Assembly: GCA_003254905.1 (NCBI GenBank)
Contig: QANU01099368.1
Location: forward strand, 1-64,000
Reading direction: 5' to 3'
DNA: 64,000 nucleotides
From: Nissolia schottii
Taxonomy: Eukaryota; Streptophyta; Magnoliopsida; Fabales; Fabaceae
A program made the position numbers and the translations under genes. The notes beneath the pieces are model-generated. The model had not been told where the DNA came from. It saw only the letters and a list, made by a program, of their open reading frames with translations, and did not search any database. Position 1 is the first letter of the stretch. Each line of letters begins with the position of its first letter. Positions 11,669 to 24,789 of this stretch are shown here, in pieces.

Positions 11669-12917
11669 GTTTCTGAATGGCAAACTGTGTTGTATTTAGA
11701 CACAGTCTCGGAAGCACTTTGAAAGGATTTGTAAATTAAGAAAGGATAGTTGGAGCTCTTCAATTTAAGGGTGGTCCGAAACAGGATCAAACTGGCCTTT
11801 ACTGATATAGGGACAGACATAACCGGTGTTTCTTTCGATGATTCAATCTGTGCTAGTGATTGGCTTGACAGATGATCATAGTTCCAAGGAAGAAAGGATG
11901 GGGCAGAGGAGAAATTTGAGGATCATGCTCTGTTTTAGATGGAGTGGTGTGCATTCCTGAGGATTGCTAGGCGGCAAGGATTTTAGTTTGTCGACTACAT
12001 AATTTCATCTAGCTACACTAAGTTTGATAGTTTCAACTTCGCCTACGGGGAAATGTATCATATCCTGGTTTTTTGTATAATTTTTCTTTTTTTAATAATT
12101 AATAGAATTGCAAAGTTCTTCTCTGGTTGGGAGAGAGAATAATTACAAATTGTAGAAATACCCTTACTATCACCATCTGCCCTATCTTCTTGAAATTTAT
12201 TACATGTTGTTTCCCATGCTTAGGTCATGCAATAAATAAGGGCAGCATTCTGCCCACTGGTAGAGTTCCCTTATTTTTCAGGAAAATATTTTTTTCAGGA
12301 AAATATTTATGTTAGTTTAGCTGTCTGTAGTGCTAGGAGTTACTCATCATCAGACAAATTAACCCTAATTGGCCCTAAATTTGCATGGCTTCTAGTTGCA
12401 AGTAGGGCTAATTCTGTCGGCATTGAGTTTGATGTTACCTTTAAATACAGGCCACATATATTTGAGTTTTTTGCTTGTGGCGCATGTCATTTTCAGTTGC
12501 AGCTTCTGAGCCATGCTTGATTGTGCCTGCTTTTGAATTGTTCAGTTGATTTGGTATTCACTGCTCACACAGCGTTTGAATGATGATGATGGTAACAAGT
12601 GACAATAGTAGCAAAGGGGCCGGCTAGTTACTCTCTTGCTCACAAGGTAATGACATTCAGTTGCACACATGAAAGTGGGGGACAATGAAGACTGCAGTAC
12701 TTCAAGTCTTTAAACTGAGAGATTGTCAATGCCTAGTACAGTGTCATTTATGGTGAAAACCAAACACTGTGTGATGTTTAAGCAAATATAATAAGGTTAA
12801 CAACAATCATAACCTAGCCTCAACCCTCAGTGGCTTACAGGTTTTAGCAAATGTAAGATACAAATTTGAAAATTCTCGTAAACTTTATCAAGTCTTAGAA
12901 ACTCCTTGTACAGGCAA
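11669..12917. other. PORR 3' side, gene-less
   Basis: Holds the probable 3' untranslated region of the PORR gene (to about 12.1 kb) and sequence with no recognised coding content. A CAGGAAAATATTT word is directly repeated near 12280-12308. Confidence 0.45.
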
Positions 12918-13387
12918 CTATTGATTTTTAGTTTGGGTACATGGCATGTTCCTGCTTTTCTGGGCAACACTAGCACGCTTGTTGAGGAACTTGATCCTCC
13001 TTGGCCACCTTTCTTCGGTGATCTTCGGTAGTGGGTCTGGCTGCTGTTCCTAGAGTGAAGCTTTGGCAACACTATCAGTGAGTATTTCGCGTGCTCTCTG
13101 AGGCTTGATAGATTGCTTATTCAGGTACATAAGCTTTGGAAGAAGACCACTAACTGCTTTCTGCAACTGCACATCACTGACATTGTTTTGAACTGGATTT
13201 CCAAGCAGGTTTGGGGCCTGAAGTGAGTTGTAGTTAGCCACAAGCTAGTCTAATGCTTTTGTTGTTGTGATCTTGTTGAAGCTTAAGTCCAGAACTGTTA
13301 TCTTCAGTAACCTGTGTAGCCCCTCAACATCACTTATCTTGTTCCCAGCAAGATACAGCTCTTTGATGAGTGTACAGTTTGATAAAC
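12918..13387 (-). pseudogene. 5'-truncated LRR protein pseudogene
   Basis: Minus-strand remnant of a plant leucine-rich-repeat protein of the dynein-light-chain/PP1-regulatory-subunit type. Readable pieces are SNCTLIKELYLAGNKISDV, LLKITVLDLSFNKITTT, NYNSLQAPNLLGNP and QRAREILTDSVAKA, the end of the LRR block and the conserved C-terminal tail. It starts after a good acceptor (TTTTATCAG) at 13387, but no upstream exon is present before the methyltransferase pseudogene that begins 395 bp away on the other strand. An in-frame TAG lies at 13245-13247 where a Gln is expected; an extra base near 13050 makes another TAG and shifts the frame. The tail ends at a TAG at 12918-12920. Retained splice acceptor argues against a processed retrocopy. 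Confidence 0.75.
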
Positions 13388-13781
13388 CTGATAAAACACA
13401 GGTGATGAAAGCTAAGAGACTTGAGAAGTTGAAATATCTGTTGAGCATCAGCTAATACAAAATACTCGTTTGTAACTCAGGTCAAGTACCAGCAACCGGG
13501 TTAATTCTCTGAAAATGAAGTTTGTTTTGTTAATTGGTTCTCTAACTTGCTTCTAGTTTCTGCTTTGTTCTAAATGAACCCCATCAACATCAAGCTGATA
13601 AGGCATCTCTATATTTATTTATTTCTTTATTTTAGGTTTGTTTTAGCTGAACTGGAGGTGGATTCTCCCAATGATTTTTTCAATACCAATCCGAATGAAG
13701 TTGGAATAGCAAGTTTGTACTTGTTTCTGGGTGTATTCATGAAAGTATTTTGCATTTAACCATCAACTTCTTGGTCAGAGA

Positions 13782-16700
13782 ATGTCCAGGCCTCTGTATA
13801 CAGGTGATCAGGGGTTCGGATCCCAGAATATGACTTGTGGGACTCTCAGTATGAAGATAGAATAGAAAAGGAAGATTTGGATAAAAAAGGTTCCTCAAAT
13901 CCCAGCCCCCCCTTACCTCTGAAGTCTCCCTTAAAGTTGCTTTTTGCAGATAATTCTCATTCTAAATATGGCATCAATGAGAATGGTTACTCATCTGATC
14001 CCTTCATTGTTGGAACTCCGAGAAGTCGGCATAAATTGGTTCTGCTTTTATTGAAGCTTGGTTTAGTATTTGTAGTTATTCTTGCTCTTGCTGGATCATT
14101 TTTATGGACAGTCTCAATTTCAACCACATCAAGAGGTCACATTTACCATGGTTACAGAAAACTCCAAGAAAAACTCGTATCAGACTTGTTGGATATTGGG
14201 GAGATTTCTAATGCTCCCTCTAGGCTGAAAGAATTGGAATTCTGCTCTCAGGAGTTTGAAAACTATGTTCCTTGCTTTAATGTTACTGATAATCTGGCTC
14301 TGGGTTATTCTGATGGTAATGAGTTTGACCGGCAATGTGGCAATGAGCTCAGGCAAAATTGTTTAATTCTCTCACCAACAAATTACAAAATTCCCCTTCA
14401 GTGGCCTACTGGAAGGGATGTTATATGGTTTGCTAATGTTAAAATCACTGCACAGCAGGTTCTTTCTTCTGGAAGCTTGACCAAGAGGTGATGATATACA
14501 TCTCTCATACAGGCTGTCATTCTTTCAGCTATCATTTCATCTGAAAGTCTTTGTGTATTTCCTTTCATTGCAGGATGATGATGCTCAATGAAGAGCAAAT
14601 TTCCTTTCGTTCAGCCTCTCTTATGTTTGATGGTGTTGAAGACTACTCACATCAAATTGCAGAAATGATTGGACTTAGAAATGAATCTAACTTCATACAA
14701 GCTGGAGTAAATTAATATTTATGCTCTATTTGAAAAAGGCATACTTGAGTATTTATTTTTCACAATGGCCCTGTCAATTATCCTCATTTTCACTTATTTG
14801 GTACATGTTAGCTATATAATTGACCATACTTGTTACTTAATTTCATATGCTTTACTTAATTGCGATAAATGAGTATCTGCATTGACTTTTAACTCACTGC
14901 AATATATTGTTAATATAAAAATAATTACTTACTAACAATCTTTGAGATATCTTCTGTTTTTTAAAACAACTAATGAAAATTCCAATTATTCTCTATCTGC
15001 ATGAAATGTTAACTACACATTCTCTGAACTGTTCTAAGCATATACCTTGTTCTACGATATATTTTCTCTTAAAGGCAACAAAATTGCACAAGATTATTGA
15101 GCAAGTTTTTTTGACGTCATTGGCCTTGGAATATCTACTCATCTGCTCTGAGATATAAAACTTCTTTGTACCTTGCACTTGAAGGGATTTGGGATAGATT
15201 TTCTGATCGGTTATGGTGGTAAACTGGTACTGAATATAAACCGAGTTCTCAAAGTTTGACAAGATTATCATTGTAAAATTTACAGGTTAGGACCATAATA
15301 GACAGTGGCTGTGGCTATGGTAGTTTTGGAGCGCACCTCTTTCACAGTCTGCTTTTAACAATGTGCATTGCAAACTATGAGCCTTCAGGCAGTCAAGTTC
15401 AGCTTATGCTTGAGAGAGGTCTTCCTGCCATGGTTGCTTCTTTCACTTCAACACAGTTGCCGTATCCATCTCTTTCCTTTGATGTGTTGCATTGTGCTGG
15501 ATGTGGCATTGACTGGGACCAGAAAGGTATGTTTGAAAACCAACCTCATGCTAGTTTCATATGGTCAACGTGGTTATGTTGTACTAAGCATTTGTCTGAC
15601 AAGACCTTTTGGTTTCTCAATTTTTAAGCCTTTCCAATTTAGGATGTTAGATCACAAAGATCATTGGAATAAGGAATTAGGATGTACACAAAAGTTTTAT
15701 ATCTAAAACAAGAAATAAAATCCGCTATCACAGTGATTATCTGTGCTGTTTCTTAATGTTATGCTTTTGTTCTTTTCAAATGCCTCAAGTATTTGACTTT
15801 GAGAGCTGGCTATCTCTTGTGGTGTTGTATTTTTCCTAGCAAGCTCTAAACCACCAAAACTCCTTTAATCCAGGGAAAATGTTGGCTGTTCATTACCTCT
15901 CTATATCATCTATTGTTCTTCGGACTAAGCTTAGTACATGGACTTTTGCATTTTGATCTGAGAGTTGATAACATTTTTTATGCAACTTATCCATTATAAG
16001 GTTCTTTGAGGTAATTCTTTTTAAAATATAAAGAATTGGATATGTGTGGTGTTTATTGTTTTCACTGTCAAACTTAGTCTTATTTTGCAACCAAGGAAAA
16101 ATATTGACAATTGTCCTGGCTTCTATATTGTTTCTGGTCATTCCAACTAACCTGGCCCTTTCCCATTTCGACTATAAGTATTGTTCTTACCATATATGTT
16201 GCATGCACTAAAAGTCTTGCTGTCAATGTGAAGCTAAACAATGTAATTATTAGACTCTCTTTCTTTTCTTCTCTCTTTTTTCCCCTTAGGGCTTTGTGAC
16301 TTGCCAGACATTCGTTGAGAAATTTGTTCATCATTGATTACATCCTTTTTACTCAAAGTTTACTTTAGAGTCAATATAACACATGATGTCCAACCTCTAG
16401 ATGATAATCCACTACATACAAAGACATAGAGATACCTTTTGTGTTTATTTTCCATATTTGTTGAATTATCCAACAAACCGGAGTTAACCTTGCAAAGTAT
16501 TTTTCTCATCCATGTGAATATCATCCATCAAACTTCCTCTATTTGGTATTGTTATCCCCTTTTTTAATGTTTGAAATTAGAATCTGAATGTTGTTTATGT
16601 GCTTCAAAACAATACCTTCAACCCTCCTTTATTATTGTATCACCTTAGGGTCACTGAACTGAATTCACTGAATTATTAAACTCTGATTGATCGTATCGTA

Positions 16701-19637
16701 TGGCCTTCTATTGGTTGAAGCTGAAAGACTATTAAAACTGGGTGGCTACTTTGTCTGGACATTACCTCTTACTAATGGTTGTAACAAAGATAACCAGAAA
16801 AGGTGGAAGTTTGTACATGATTATACTGAAAATCTTTGCTGGGAAATGCTTTCACAGCAATATGAAACTGTCGTATGGAAGAAGACCAGTAAAAAGAATT
16901 GCTATAGCGCAAGGTAATGATGCTGTGGCATGTATTTATGAAAAAGTATCTCCCTTTGTATACCCTGGAAGCAGATTTCTAGTGTAGGGTATCTGATCTT
17001 GGTGCATGCATTTATGTACAGCATATAGATTAATGAGTACTCCTGATTCATAGCATTATCTGTCTGTTTGTATTTACAGAAGGTGTGGTTCTCCCCCTTC
17101 TTTATGTGGTAGAAGCTATGATGTGTAGACTGCATACTATTGAGAACTGCAAAACTGCATAGGAGGAACACACAGCAGCTGTTGGATTTCCATTGAAAAG
17201 AGGGCAACCTGGCCTTCTCGGGACAACTTGAACAAGAACGAGCGTGCAATCCATGGTTATTGTTAAATTCTTCAATGTTTATATATAGAGCTCTAAATCA
17301 TTGCACTGTACTGTCTCACGAATGAAATTGCCTATCCATTAGGAAATCTTATTATGCCCATATTCTCTTTTTCAGGGTTGCAATTTGATGAACTTGCAGA
17401 GGACTCTGAAAGCTGGAGAACAGCAATCAGTAATTATTGGTCTCCTGTCACCTTTAATATTTTCTGATCATCCTAAGAGGCCTGGTGAAGAGGACCCTCC
17501 ACCCCCTTACAAAATGCTTAGAAATGTCCTAGACATGCGTGCTAATTTTGACGGTTTTAATTCTGCATTATTGCAAGCTGGGAAATCTCTGTGGGTCATG
17601 AATGTTGTCCCGATGACTGGGCCAAACTATCTTCCTTTGATCCTGGACGGGTTATGTTGGCGTTTTGCATGATTGGTATTTTATTCTCCTTTATCTTCTT
17701 ATTTTAGAATTTACCATTCTCTGCTTGCTTGGTTTTTCTTTTTCCTTGACTGAATTTGAATGCTTGACCATATGCTAAATTCTTCTTCCATTTTTAAATG
17801 GTTTGATTCCTCCCAAATATATGGAATTCTTGGTTACCTTATGTTTCTGTGTAAAATCTAAGCATCGATGCCTTGATCTAGGTCTCAAACTTATTCAAGT
17901 TTTTGTGGTTGATATAACATTCACACTAAGGTTTGAGTATTCTTGATGTGTTTATGCTCTGATGTGAAATAATTCAGATCTCTGACATTAGTAAAAATAT
18001 ATGGAAATAAATTTGTAAAAAATAATGAATAGGGTTTGAGCATTCTTTATGTGTTTAAGCTTGGTCAAACAATATAATTCAGATCTCTGACATTAGTAAA
18101 AAAATGATAGTAAAGTTTTGAAAAATTAATTAATAATGGAGCCCCTAATGCATGAGCACTCTGAGTGTAAGTGTATACAAAGAGACCAAGGAATAATTTT
18201 ATATCTCTAATTAATTGTTAAAAAAGACCTCTCAATTATGATTGTGTACACTTGCTACTATGTCACACGCATATTCTAGTTTTCTTACAAGTATGATCTT
18301 TTGGTGTCTTCTAGGTGTGAGGCGTTTCCAACATACCCTAGAACCTATGAGTTAGTGCATGCAGCTGGACTTTTATTCCTGGAAACTGCTCAGCAGCATA
18401 AATGCTCTATGCTTGATCTGTTCATAGAAATTGACAGATTACTGTGCCCTGAGGTACGTAGGCTATGGGTTTTTCTTTTTTCTTTCCCTTGTTTGTGGTA
18501 CTTTTCCACCATGTTGAGGTATAAATATATAAAACATCGAGGCATGACACAATGAACCTTAGTTTCCTGATGAAGACAAATCATCTTTTACTCTGCCCTC
18601 ATAGTTGGAGTAAGGATAACCTTTTTAAAAAACTTGATCGGACTCTTAAAAAGTGAATATTGGTGAAAAGGTGGCAGTTGTCTCAAGCCCGTAATGGAAT
18701 GAATCCACTAGATTTCACTTTGGTGGACCTTTATTGACATGTAGTAATGTAGTTCATTCCATTCCTTTCATGAATCAAAGCATTACAATCTGGATTTGAG
18801 CAAACAATTGAATGTGAATAGGACTATCAAAGTTGCTGGATTTACACTTGGATACACGGATTCACTTCTGTTTAGCATAATGTTGTATTATTAACTCATG
18901 ACCCAGATTATTGTAACTTTCAGTTTGCATGTCATTGGTTTATTTCTATTGCTGGTCAAGATTTTCCTTTTGAGCATGGTTCTATTTGTAAAGTTTTTCT
19001 TCCAGCATGGCCTTGAACATGTATAGCTCCTGAGTCAATTTGTGAATTGTGTTACAAACTCTATATCCACCGTAAATGTGATGATGACATGATTTTGTAC
19101 CTTGCATGACTTTTTATCATTAATCAAGGTTGCTTTTGAAACTGTGTCGTAAAACTCCCTTTCCAATCATGATTCATATCTTAAAACTTGCTGTCTACTG
19201 CTAGTTCTGAGCTCGTATTAGTGTTATGATTCAGCAGGAGAACTTTTCTTGTTTTGGATGAAAGCAAAATGCTAAAATGGCCCAAAACATTTTCTGTCTG
19301 GGTGCTAAGTAAATAAAACACCATAGATGTTAATCACACCAAACTTGCAAAGCATCTTTTGCAATGGAGAAACCCTATATCTGTAGATCTCGGCGAGATT
19401 CTCACCTGATAACTTCTCTTTGAGTTGCTATATTATAGATCTTTTTGTATACTGACAAATTGACAATGGTCATGTGTGCAGGGTTGGATTGTAATTCGTG
19501 ACACAATTCCTTTAATAGAGTCAGCTAGAGCTCTAACAACGCGGCTGAAGTGGGATGCCCAAGTTGTAGAAATCGAAAGTGAAAGCCATCAGAGACTCCT
19601 GATCTGCCAGAAACCTTTCTTCAAGGGTCAGGCTTGA
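13782..19637 (+). pseudogene. QUL/PMT-type methyltransferase pseudogene
   Basis: Eight-exon remnant of a probable Golgi pectin methyltransferase of the QUASIMODO2-LIKE (PMT4/PMT5, DUF248) family. Exons: 13782-14487, 14574-14706, 15286-15526, 16700(or 16721)-16913, 17080-17255, 17376-17675, 18315-18453, 19482-19637. Visible parts: cytosolic N-terminus, one membrane anchor (LVFVVILALAGSFLW), SAM motif [59 protein letters not shown] and ending CQKPFFKGQA. Lesions: the ATG at 13782 is out of frame with the body and a TGA (13805-13807) closes the body frame upstream, with no other in-frame ATG in exon 1; the exon 4 acceptor AG is GT at 16698-16699; TAG at 17126 and TGA at 17141 in exon 5; two 2-base deletions in exon 6 near 17441 and 17647. 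Exons 2, 3, 7 and 8 are clean. A functional paralogue elsewhere is expected. Confidence 0.88.
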
Positions 19638-21406
19638 TTCATTGGAATTGCTGGAAGAAATTAGACCATAATATTCATACATTCATGTTCATATTATGTT
19701 CATTTATTATGCTCCGCCATAGAAGGTGGGGATTGAAAATTTTGGACAGAAAAAAGCCGGAAAAACAGTAGAAGAAAGAAAACAGTGGATTCTAATCAGT
19801 GATACCACCACAACTCCTACGTAGCCGTAAGGTGTACATAGGGCCATGTATCACCAAACGAGGAGCATAGCAGATGAGGAAGTATACTTGGTAGATTTAT
19901 TTTTTCATGTGATGTCTGATTACAGTTAACATGATTAAGAATGGGAAGATAATGATAGAATAAGTTATTTCTGTTTGCTATGGTGCATAAAATGCTCAAC
20001 CGTTATTTTTCCTTATTATTATAGAATTATTTTTCTGCTATCATTTCATAGGATCTTCGATGTCTCATGTAATGGTTGACAAGTTATTTATGTTGCCTTT
20101 GGATGAGTCAATTAACAATTCTAGAGGATTTAAAATAAAAGGAATTTGAATGATTCATTTCAAATCAATCTGATTATTTATTAACACAAAAAAAAGGAGA
20201 AAAAAACCGATCATTTGTAAAATATCATGTTTGGACAACTTTTCCTTAAAGAACTTGTAAAGTGCTTTACTTATGGTTTAGAGCTTAGGACTTACTTTTT
20301 TAAATTTGCTTGGTGTATAATTTTCATGATTTTGTTTGGGACGACATCTAAAACAATAAAATTTTTAACATTTCCCAAACCTATCTATAATGAGAAGCAC
20401 ATTTTCTTTTTCATAGATAACAAATATTAAGGGTAAATTACACCTTCTTTGAACAATGAAATTACATTTACCTCCTTTAATGACATTTCATGAAATATTT
20501 ATGACTTTTATTTATTTTAAATGATAAAAAAAACTCTTATTTCTTTAATCTCTCATTCTCATATTTTCATATCATAAGTTCTTTAACATTTTAATTTTTA
20601 CATTTCGATAAATTAATTTTCACCACTACCACTATAAAAAGAAATAAGGTTGTGTAAGGACAAATATAAGATGATCATAGTATATCCAAATTTTTTTAAT
20701 GTATATCGTTCACCTAAATTGTCAAATTATCAAGGTGAAACTTAGGCGATGCCTTCAAACCATATGTATATATTCCCTTTTTATGTAAAGAAAAATATCA
20801 TAACTTCCAAGCCTATCAACATTGTAATGCTATTTAGCACTAAATTATTATTACAAATTTTATTCAAAATTAAGTAATTATGATAAGGAAGAATAAAAGA
20901 TAAAAAGCTGACTTTTATTAATCTTAAGGATGTGTTTAGTATGAGATCAAGATAAGGGTGAATTATTATGGATTATGTTTATGTATAAAATTAAACACAA
21001 ACTTAATCTATGAAAATTTACCCTCATATCTATTATCATATCAAACACACCCTGATAGTGAAAAAGCATGAATAACCTTTCATACATAATGATAATAATA
21101 ATATTTCTCTCGTACACAAAACTACAGATAATAACAGAGACCTTAACTACATGACTCTCTTACATCAGGGAATTTTTATTCTATAATATATAGTGCACAA
21201 CTCAAATAATAATACTTCCTTTTAGTACTTTTAAACATCACTTTTAACTTTTAAAAATATTTTTAAATTAATGTATTTAAAATGTGACCATCGAAATACA
21301 TTGATTTAATAATATATTTAAAAGTTAAAATTGATATTTAAAAGTTGGCAGAAAGAGTATTTATAATTGATGGAACAACCTTCAAAATAAGGTTTCAGAA
21401 CCCATT
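19638..21406. other. Gene-less AT-rich stretch
   Basis: After the pseudogene's 3' flank no gene is seen. 20440-20780 resembles 9700-9950 (dispersed repeat). The remainder is AT-rich with no recognisable element limits. Confidence 0.45.
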
Positions 21407-23633
21407 TCATTTTATTTGAGCAGCTTCCCTTGCTAACTGAAATAAGATTAAGTCAAAGACAAGTCACATAATTAATTAAATACTAGCATATGGTGGAAGA
21501 ACACATAAATAATTTAATGAGTTCCCTGCTCCCCTGACCAAATCTCATTGAAATTAAACAAACATGATTTAAATGGTTCCCCATTACTATAATAATTTTG
21601 TACACAAGACATAAAGGCACAGAATCAATGGTTACCTGAAAATGACACTAGAAATGTGATACCTGAAAATAAATTTCAAGCTTCTTCTTCAAAGTTGTAT
21701 ACTCTTGCTTGATTTGTTGGAAAGTCCTGAAGCATCTGAAAAGTGCATTCTCACAACATTCACACATCAATATTATTAGAAAAACTGGTTAAGCAGGGAG
21801 GTAAAAGTATCAATTACCCCTCATAGTTTTCTGCTGCGCAATATTCACTGAATCTGGTACACTCATTCTTCACCTTCTTTGCTCCAATGCTGTCAATAAT
21901 TAAATTGAAAACTTCAAGGATTTGATGATTGATTGGTTGCTTTCAAGAAAATTTCAATAATAATAATAATAATAATAATAATTAATCATCATCTTATGCG
22001 ACAAGATTTGATTACATGAGTTTAATTGTTATTTAATGATAGTGTAAAAAATGCTTTACATGGTCAATGGATACAATTAAACTCTAATAATAATAATAGT
22101 AACTATCCAGTCTATCCTTGAATTGAAACAATATGTTAATTGTGAAGCTTTGATTAATCATATTATCAAAACGAAAAAAATTGAAAATTCTTAAATCAGA
22201 AGCATTTAATTGCACCTTGAGCAACTACCCTTGAATTGATGCATGTAATCCTCAAGCCTAGCAAAATTAGTTGGGTTACTTAACCTGCGCAGAACAGTGC
22301 TATAGTTACCCAAAAAGAGAAAAATAATTACCCCTGAATGAGAGTGATCATTTCGCTTCTCATTTTATTAGAATTATTACACTTACAGTGCTTGTTCTAT
22401 GTTGTAGATGAGTCTTACAGAGTCGCTATAGAATAGGGTCACAATTTCTTCCACAAAATTGGGATTATCAGTGTCTTGCAATTCCTCCAGCTGAATGAAT
22501 TGCTCGTCAAGGTACCCCTACAACAACAACAACATCAATCAAGGTAATTTCCTAATGTGGATAGGAAAATGTTCATGGAAATTGGCTGGAAAGTGTGGTG
22601 TTATCTGGACCACTTTTGTACAACTTTTTGAAGGAAATCTTTTACTATTATTTAAACATTAATTGAGATGAGAGCGAGTCTCAACAATTGAGTGATACAT
22701 ATATCATTATTTTTATTTTTTCTTTTGCAAATTGAGTCATTCACTACTTTTGTCGGTAAAGCTACAAATTTATCGGTCTCATGAATCTTTCTGAGGTCAA
22801 AGGTCAAAGGGTGTTACGTAAATCGGTAAATGTTTCTGAAATTGGAGCATAAGAAACTGTTAAGTGATCTGGGAGCAAGAACTCTTTCTTGCTCTGTTCT
22901 TGGAATTTTACACATAAATATCGTAATACATGGTTTATATAATGTTAATCAAGAATGTTAATGCATGAAACATTTAAAGGAGTAGAGTAAAAAAATGCTC
23001 TTATTCTAAAAACATCTAAAAATATTTTTTGAAACATACCGTTATGCAAGTGCCAAGACTTAAAATACTCATTTAATTTGGTAATGTTGTGATTTTTCTA
23101 ACAATTGAGTTCTTTGATAAAATAATAATAATAATAATATTGTTTGATAAAAAAATAAAAATGGTTTAAAAAGAAAAACCAAAAGAGAGAGAATCAGAAA
23201 ATATGCATATTTTATTAAAATTTGAGAAAGAGATTACCTTAGCTCTTATGGCTCTTTATCAATCAATTAAAAAGTGATTCATAGCTGCGCTGGCTTTATT
23301 GATATAGACATTTTTGTAAAATCCAAATTTATAAAACAGGAAAAATAAATAAAAGACAAACAAAGAGAATAAATTGAACAATTTAAGGTTGATGCATCCG
23401 ATCATTTGTTGTTATACATGACACTAAGAGTAAGCGTAAGAGTCAAACATTTTTGTTGAGTCAAACATTTTTGTTAATGTGATAATACAAAATTAAAAGT
23501 ATGTATAAAGCTCTTTTATACTAACATCACAAATTAATCTCTAAAATTAAACAAACAAAAGAAGTGCAAAGACCTGATCAAGAAGTGAGCTTCGCATGAA
23601 GGCAGCTTCTTGTTGCAATTGAGTCTTGTCCAT
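21407..23633 (-). CDS. Histidine-containing phosphotransfer protein (AHP4-like)
   Basis: Phosphorelay carrier between cytokinin receptor histidine kinases and nuclear response regulators. Six exons join in phase into 144 residues: 23574-23633, 22387-22517, 22216-22284, 21818-21889, 21663-21735, 21407-21436. It starts MDKTQLQQEAAFMRSSLLDQ and continues GYLDEQFIQLEELQD and NPNFVEEIVTLFY. The phospho-acceptor is His79 in MHQFKGSCSSIGA, so this is a true HPt protein, not a pseudo-HPt with Asn. The tail KKKLEIYFQ is followed by a 30-nt last exon (LAREAAQIK, stop TGA 21407-21409) preceded by TTATTTCAG; reading through instead gives VSHF and a stop at 21648. The LAR ending and length match AHP4-type proteins. 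A TATA box lies 150 bp upstream. AHP4 class by motif memory only. Confidence 0.9.
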
Positions 23634-23781
23634 GTCTCCTTTTTCTTTAGTGATCAAAGGTTTCAACAGAAAATCAAAACCAAATGGGGCCAACAAAAGA
23701 AAAGGGTTAATTAGTAAGGGGCAATGGTTTGTTTGTTCACTTGTTATGATTGATGGCTAACTACGTGGGACAAACAACCAA

Positions 23782-23789
23782 TATTTATA
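23782..23789 (-). promoter_or_regulatory. TATA box of the AHP gene
   Basis: TATAAATA on the minus strand, about 150 bp before the ATG at 23633, placing transcription start roughly 115-120 bp upstream of the codon. Confidence 0.5.
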
Positions 23790-23799
23790 GCATTTTGGG

Positions 23800-24789
23800 A
23801 TATAGTATCAGACTATCAGTACACTAAGATGCTTGTTTCGTTTTCTTAGTATAGTGATGCCTCATGTGATGATTAGGGTGGCAAAAAAAATCTGAGAGTT
23901 CCATTCAGTAACTGTCATTCTCTCTTCTTCCTTTTGTGTTCCTATCTTCAAAGCAACTACCCTCTATTCAGTTGTGTGCTCTTCTAAATTGACTGCTTTA
24001 TAACAAAAATATTACATGTATATCTAATTTTATATACTCATACATACACCATTAATAATGCACAAACTTTATTCTCATCAGTGCACAAACATTACAAACT
24101 TATAGATGATATTCTCAATTATACTTAATTAAGTGCACAAACATTACAGACATTAAAATACAAATTTTATGTATATAAGTATAGGGTATATGTATGGTGT
24201 ATATTTTTTGATATACGTGTAGCAGGATTATCTTTATAAAATAGAAGATGCACTTAAAAGTCAAATTACTCAAGAAACATATATTACCATTTTATGGTAT
24301 AGATAGCACTTTTTTTTCCTAGTAAAATTATGCATTTTAAATCAATCTTGTCAAAGTGGTGTCAGCTGCAAAGAATTTTATTTGTTGAACCAATTCAGAC
24401 CTCTAGTTGCAACCTCGGAGCACAAGAATTGTTACAGTGACAACCTTTTGGTCTTTGAAATAATCACTCTCACAAAAGTGTGGAGTCTATGATTAAATTT
24501 GTCAAGATGGATCACACATATTTATAAGTGTGATATTTTAAAATTATCTCAAATATTTCAGTCATGTTATTTGAACTATAAACTATGGTGCCACTGCAAT
24601 GTCATTGTATATAAATTTAATGAGTGTGAATCTCACAATAAATATAAAATTCAATTTGAAAAATGTCTCATCCACAAATTGTCTCTTTTTTCATCGGGTT
24701 GTAACTTGATTAAACAAAAGTTTGTAACCTTTGTTCAATCAAGTTTGTAACGAAAAGGTACATTTTTGTGTGTCAGTAGAGCAAGAGAG
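23800..24789. other. Gene-less stretch
   Basis: AT-rich upstream sequence of the AHP gene. No gene or defined element is seen apart from the start of TTTGTAAC-word repeats near 24690 that belong to the neighbouring foldback region. Confidence 0.4.

Noticed and set aside
17385-17672. 95-codon ORF with clear methyltransferase similarity
   Set aside because: It is exon 6 of the pseudogene read in the frame after a 2-base deletion, not a separate gene.
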